From positions 1-24,386 of the forward strand of contig JBBIQI010000021.1 in assembly GCA_037442465.1 (NCBI GenBank): a stretch of 24,386 bases of DNA. Direction: 5' to 3'. Positions 24,385 to 24,386 of the stretch are shown piece after piece (positions within the stretch are counted from its first letter, which is position 1; each line of letters opens with the position of its first letter). A program made the translations under genes and the position numbers. The notes beneath the pieces were generated by a model, which was not told the origin of the DNA, did not search any database, and saw only the letters and a program-made list of their open reading frames with translations. This DNA is from DSNY01 sp037442465 (GTDB taxonomy: Bacteria; Pseudomonadota; Gammaproteobacteria; Burkholderiales; Burkholderiaceae_F).

Positions 24385-24386
24385 GA

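Overview
The window is a high-GC (roughly two-thirds G+C), densely packed chromosomal segment with the gene order of a betaproteobacterium, most likely Burkholderiales. The reasons are the rne/rluC divergent pair, a zinc-ligand-free L32, the yceF-yceD-rpmF-plsX-fabH-fabD-fabG-acpP-fabF run leading directly into rpoE-rseA-rseB-mucD, and then lepA-lepB-rnc-era-recO-pdxJ-acpS. I assign family from remembered synteny and protein motifs; no species can be named.

Layout. Bases 1-1870 (minus strand) hold the first 623 codons of RNase E, whose C-terminus lies outside the window. A 572-base divergent intergenic region (1871-2442) carries a likely long rne leader with three perfect hairpins. Plus strand 2443-5468 is an overlapping chain: rluC, a HAD phosphatase, a small Rieske [2Fe-2S] protein and an S49 signal-peptide-peptidase-like membrane protease. 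Converging on it from the minus strand is a two-gene unit, yceF (Maf family) followed by an uncharacterised tetrapyrrole-methylase-fold methyltransferase. From 6842 to the end everything is on the plus strand: yceD, rpmF, the fatty-acid initiation and elongation cluster plsX-fabH-fabD-fabG-acpP-fabF, a small YgfX-like membrane protein, the sigma-E envelope-stress module rpoE-rseA-rseB-mucD, the translation/secretion pair lepA-lepB, a DUF4845 membrane protein, and rnc-era-recO-pdxJ-acpS. AcpS ends two bases before the window does.

How it works together. The fab genes make the acyl chains that PlsX passes toward phospholipid. AcpS, at the other end of the window, loads the phosphopantetheine arm on AcpP. 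RpoE, its anti-sigma factor RseA, RseB and the periplasmic protease MucD monitor the envelope. Two sites resembling sigma-E promoters are visible, one directly before rpoE (autoregulation) and one before plsX (a possible link from envelope stress to lipid synthesis). RNase E, RNase III, RluC, Era and YceD all act on rRNA or ribosome assembly.

I see no mobile element, CRISPR array, tRNA/rRNA gene, prophage or defence system. This is mostly conserved housekeeping DNA. The points worth a second look are regulatory (rne leader hairpins, candidate sigma-E sites, the lepA leader hairpin, a hairpin at a convergent gene junction) and a few conserved but poorly understood genes (the Rieske protein, the methyltransferase paralogue, the YgfX-like protein, a variant PdxJ).
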